DNA from: Rhizobium sp. TH2
Lineage (GTDB): Bacteria > Pseudomonadota > Alphaproteobacteria > Rhizobiales > Rhizobiaceae
Assembly: GCF_024707525.1 (NCBI RefSeq)
Contig: NZ_CP062231.1
Location: forward strand, 2,356,001 to 2,420,000
Reading direction: 5' to 3'
DNA: 64,000 nt
A model generated the notes under the pieces. It was not told where the DNA came from. It ran no database searches and saw nothing but the letters and a program-made list of their open reading frames with translations. Of the stretch, positions 61,672 through 64,000 are shown piece by piece. Position 1 is the first letter of the stretch. Each line of letters begins with the position of its first letter. The position numbers and the translations under genes are program-made.

Positions 61672-63753
61672 CTATTCCGCCGCAGCTTTGAAGTTGTTGC
61701 GGGCCAGCGCAGAGCACTCCGCCATGACGGCCGAAGCGCGCGCTATCGGGTTCGTCAAATAGAAGTCTTTGACCGGAGAAGCAAACCCGGACTTGCCCAT
61801 TTTCCTCGGTTTTTTCGCCACTGCGGCAATTTCGTCGGCTCCGCCCTGCTTGATCTCGTCCTCATCAGCGAGATGCGGGAACGCGGCATAGAGTTTCGAG
61901 CGCAATTGCGAAAGCGAATCAAAGGGCAAGCGCTTGCCGAGCGTGTCGGAGAGCGCCCGGATGATAGCCCAGTCTTCCCTTGCATCGCCCGGCGCGAAAT
62001 TGGCGCGCTGGCTCATCTGCACCCGGCCCTCGGTATTGACGAAGATGCCCGACTTTTCCGTGTAGGCGGCACCCGGCAGGATGACATCGGCGTTCGATGC
62101 GCCATTGTCGCCATGCGAGCCGATATAGACGGTGAGGTTCGCGCCCTTCTTGGAAAGGTTGATCTCGTCGGCGCCGAGGAGGAAGAGGACGTCCATCGTG
62201 GTGACCTGCGTTGCCGCATCCACACCGTTCACGCCCGGCACGAAGCCGATGTCGAGACCACCGACACGCGAGGCTGCCGTGTGCAGCACGCCCAGGCCGT
62301 TCCAGCCATCCTTGATCGCGCCTGCCGCGTAAGCAAGCGAGGCGATGCTTGCCAGAACGCCCTTACCATCATTGCGCGATAGAGCGCCCTGCCCGACGAC
62401 GATCATCGGCTTCTTGGCGCGCTTGAGCTTTGAGAAGAACTTCGACGTTCCATCGACCACTTCGGTCAACGTTTCCGGGCCGGCGCCGAGATATTCGTAA
62501 TCGTAGCGCAGGTCCGCCTGTTCGCCGATCAGACCAACAGGGAATTCGCCACGACGCCAGCGCTTGCGGATGCGGGCGTTGAGGATCGCCGCTTCCCAGC
62601 GCGGATTGGCGCCGATGATGAGCAGCGCGTCGGACTCTTCGATCCGCGCGATGGTCGGGTTGAAGATGTAGCTCGAACGGCCGAAGGACGGATCGATCGC
62701 TGAGCCATCCTGCCGGCAATCGACATTTTCGGAGCCGAGCGCCTTCATCAGTTCGCCGAGCGCATACATTTCCTCGACGGTCGAAAGGTCACCGGCGATG
62801 GCACCGATCTTGTCGCCCGTCGTGCTCGCCACCGCCGACCTGATGGTCGAGAAGGCTTCCGCCCAGGTCGCGGGCACCAGACGGCCGTCCTTGCGGACAT
62901 AGGGCCGGTCGAGACGCTGGGTCCTGAGGCCATCCACCACGTGGCGGGTCTTGTCGGAAATCCATTCCTCGTTGATGTCCTCGTTGACGCGCGGCAGGAT
63001 GCGCATGACCTCGCGGCCACGGCTGTCGATGCGGATCGCGGAGCCCAGCGCATCCATCACGTCGATGGATTCGGTCTTGTTGAGCTCCCAGGGACGCGCC
63101 GTGAACGCGAACGGCTTGGAGGTCAGCGCACCGACCGGGCAGAGATCGACGACATTGCCCTGAAGCTCGGAGGTCATCGCCTGTTCGAGATAGGTGGTGA
63201 TCTCGGCATCCTCGCCACGGCCGATCAGGCCGAGCTCGCTGATACCGGCAACTTCGGTGGTGAAGCGGACGCAACGCGTGCAATGGATGCAGCGGTTCAT
63301 CACGGTCTTGACCAGCGGTCCGATATACTTGTCTTCGACGGCGCGCTTGTTCTCGGAATAACGCGACGCATCGACACCGAAGGTCATCGCCTGGTCCTGC
63401 AGGTCGCATTCGCCGCCCTGGTCGCAGATCGGGCAATCCAGCGGATGGTTGATCAGCAGGAATTCCATCACGCCTTCGCGGGCCTTCTTGACCATCGGCG
63501 TGTTGGTGAAGATTTCGGGAAGCTCGCCATTCGGGCCGCCGCGGACGTCGCGCACGCCCATGGCACAGGAGGCCGCAGGCTTCGGCGGTCCACCCTTCAC
63601 CTCGATCAGACACATGCGGCAATTGCCGGCAACCGACAGCCGCTCGTGAAAACAGAAGCGCGGAACTTCGGCACCGGCCTCCTCGCACGCCTGCAACAGC
63701 GTGAAGTGATCCGGCACTTCGATTTCTTTTCCGTCAACTTTCAGCTTCGTCAT
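61672..63753 (-). CDS. nuoG: NADH-quinone oxidoreductase subunit G
   Basis: 693 residues. N-terminal [2Fe-2S] domain (EVPRFCFHERLSVAGNCRMCLIEVKG with PAASC), the His/Cys cluster (HPLDCPICDQGGECDLQD), a 4Fe-4S CIHCTRC, then the molybdopterin-oxidoreductase-like domain. Peripheral electron-transfer arm of complex I. It ends 17 bp before nuoH. Confidence 0.95.
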   Translation of the reverse strand: MTKLKVDGKEIEVPDHFTLLQACEEAGAEVPRFCFHERLSVAGNCRMCLIEVKGGPPKPAASCAMGVRDVRGGPNGELPEIFTNTPMVKKAREGVMEFLLINHPLDCPICDQGGECDLQDQAMTFGVDASRYSENKRAVEDKYIGPLVKTVMNRCIHCTRCVRFTTEVAGISELGLIGRGEDAEITTYLEQAMTSELQGNVVDLCPVGALTSKPFAFTARPWELNKTESIDVMDALGSAIRIDSRGREVMRILPRVNEDINEEWISDKTRHVVDGLRTQRLDRPYVRKDGRLVPATWAEAFSTIRSAVASTTGDKIGAIAGDLSTVEEMYALGELMKALGSENVDCRQDGSAIDPSFGRSSYIFNPTIARIEESDALLIIGANPRWEAAILNARIRKRWRRGEFPVGLIGEQADLRYDYEYLGAGPETLTEVVDGTSKFFSKLKRAKKPMIVVGQGALSRNDGKGVLASIASLAYAAGAIKDGWNGLGVLHTAASRVGGLDIGFVPGVNGVDAATQVTTMDVLFLLGADEINLSKKGANLTVYIGSHGDNGASNADVILPGAAYTEKSGIFVNTEGRVQMSQRANFAPGDAREDWAIIRALSDTLGKRLPFDSLSQLRSKLYAAFPHLADEDEIKQGGADEIAAVAKKPRKMGKSGFASPVKDFYLTNPIARASAVMAECSALARNNFKAAAE

Positions 63754-63768
63754 ATTCGCCTTCCCGCC

Positions 63769-64000
63769 TCACGCACAACGCGCTTCAAGCCAGAGCCTTG
63801 CCTGCGGCACATAGGACCAGCCGAAGGCCTGGTCGCTATCGCCATATTGATTGAGATGATCGAGCCGGTCCTTGGCTTCCGCCAGTGTCGGCTCGTGCCC
63901 GTCCTCGACCGGCCACATCACGAAATTCTGCTTTTCCAGCACTTCGAACCACTGTTCGCGACGCTCGTAGAACGTCTTGTGCACCGTCTTCCAGACGAAA
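63769..64000 (-). CDS. DUF3291 family protein, 5' end outside the window
   Basis: The last about 75 residues of a small protein that continues past the right edge. FVWKTVHKTFYERREQWFEVLEKQNFVMWPVEDGHEPTLAEAKDRLDHLNQYG matches the DUF3291 end pattern (H..vF..R.eWFe....  VLW.V..GH.PT..EA..RL..L). It lies 15 bp upstream of nuoG, probably between nuoF and nuoG. Function unknown. Confidence 0.65.
   Translation of the reverse strand, partial: FVWKTVHKTFYERREQWFEVLEKQNFVMWPVEDGHEPTLAEAKDRLDHLNQYGDSDQAFGWSYVPQARLWLEARCA

Overview
The window looks chromosomal and comes from an alphaproteobacterium of the Rhizobiales, most likely Rhizobiaceae (Rhizobium/Agrobacterium/Neorhizobium-like). The main evidence is the nuoG-H-I-J-K-L-M-N block running into birA and ribonuclease J, the DUF1467-proS-lolC/E-lolD cluster, a DUF3291 gene beside nuoG, and high-GC codon use outside one island. 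The genus is an inference.

Region 1 (1 to about 11.7 kb) is a stress/detoxification cluster: a truncated secreted protein, a DJ-1/PfpI protein, an SDR with a 4-oxalocrotonate-type tautomerase, a LysR regulator, a FixJ-like response regulator, a multi-PAS sensor kinase with a stand-alone receiver, and an operon of two exported epoxide hydrolases, a cupin and a VOC protein. A 20-bp sequence (CTATTGTGCGATGGTATCGG and close variants) occurs five times. Four copies lie 57-71 bp upstream of start codons. This suggests one regulon, perhaps controlled by the FixJ-like regulator encoded in it.

Region 2 (about 11.7 to 32 kb) is an AT-richer genomic island ending at a tRNA-Asn gene beside a tyrosine integrase. 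It carries an intact IS3-family element with a 3-bp target duplication, an IS630-type transposase, a serine resolvase, a phage-like replication protein, and several poorly known modules that look like defence genes: an HNH protein with membrane partners, an MrcB_N-HNH fusion, a PD-(D/E)XK nuclease with a partner, and a pair of small unknowns that may include a nuclease. Eight copies of a short box (consensus GAAACCGGGTGCAAAATTTC) lie mostly between these modules, and one contains the resolvase stop codon. Two copies look like arm-swapped hybrids. This is the best candidate for an undescribed cassette or recombination system. A second family, three copies of a sequence of about 75 bp with a doubled GTTGGAACC, also sits in the left half of the island.

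Region 3 (32 to 51 kb) is core chromosome: photolyase, cysteine synthase, AlaX, sulfurtransferase, GNAT, two paralogous small envelope proteins, alanine dehydrogenase with its Lrp-type regulator, cpdB, a class II aldolase family protein, HlyU-like, a hydrolase, lolD, lolC/E and proS. It includes a strongly folded intergenic region with three GNRA-capped hairpins before cpdB, and a short promoter-to-terminator unit beside proS.

Region 4 (51 to 64 kb) is one tightly packed minus-strand array: DUF3291, nuoG, H, I, J, K, L, M, N, birA, rnj and DUF1467. It encodes most of respiratory complex I, followed by biotin ligase and an RNase.
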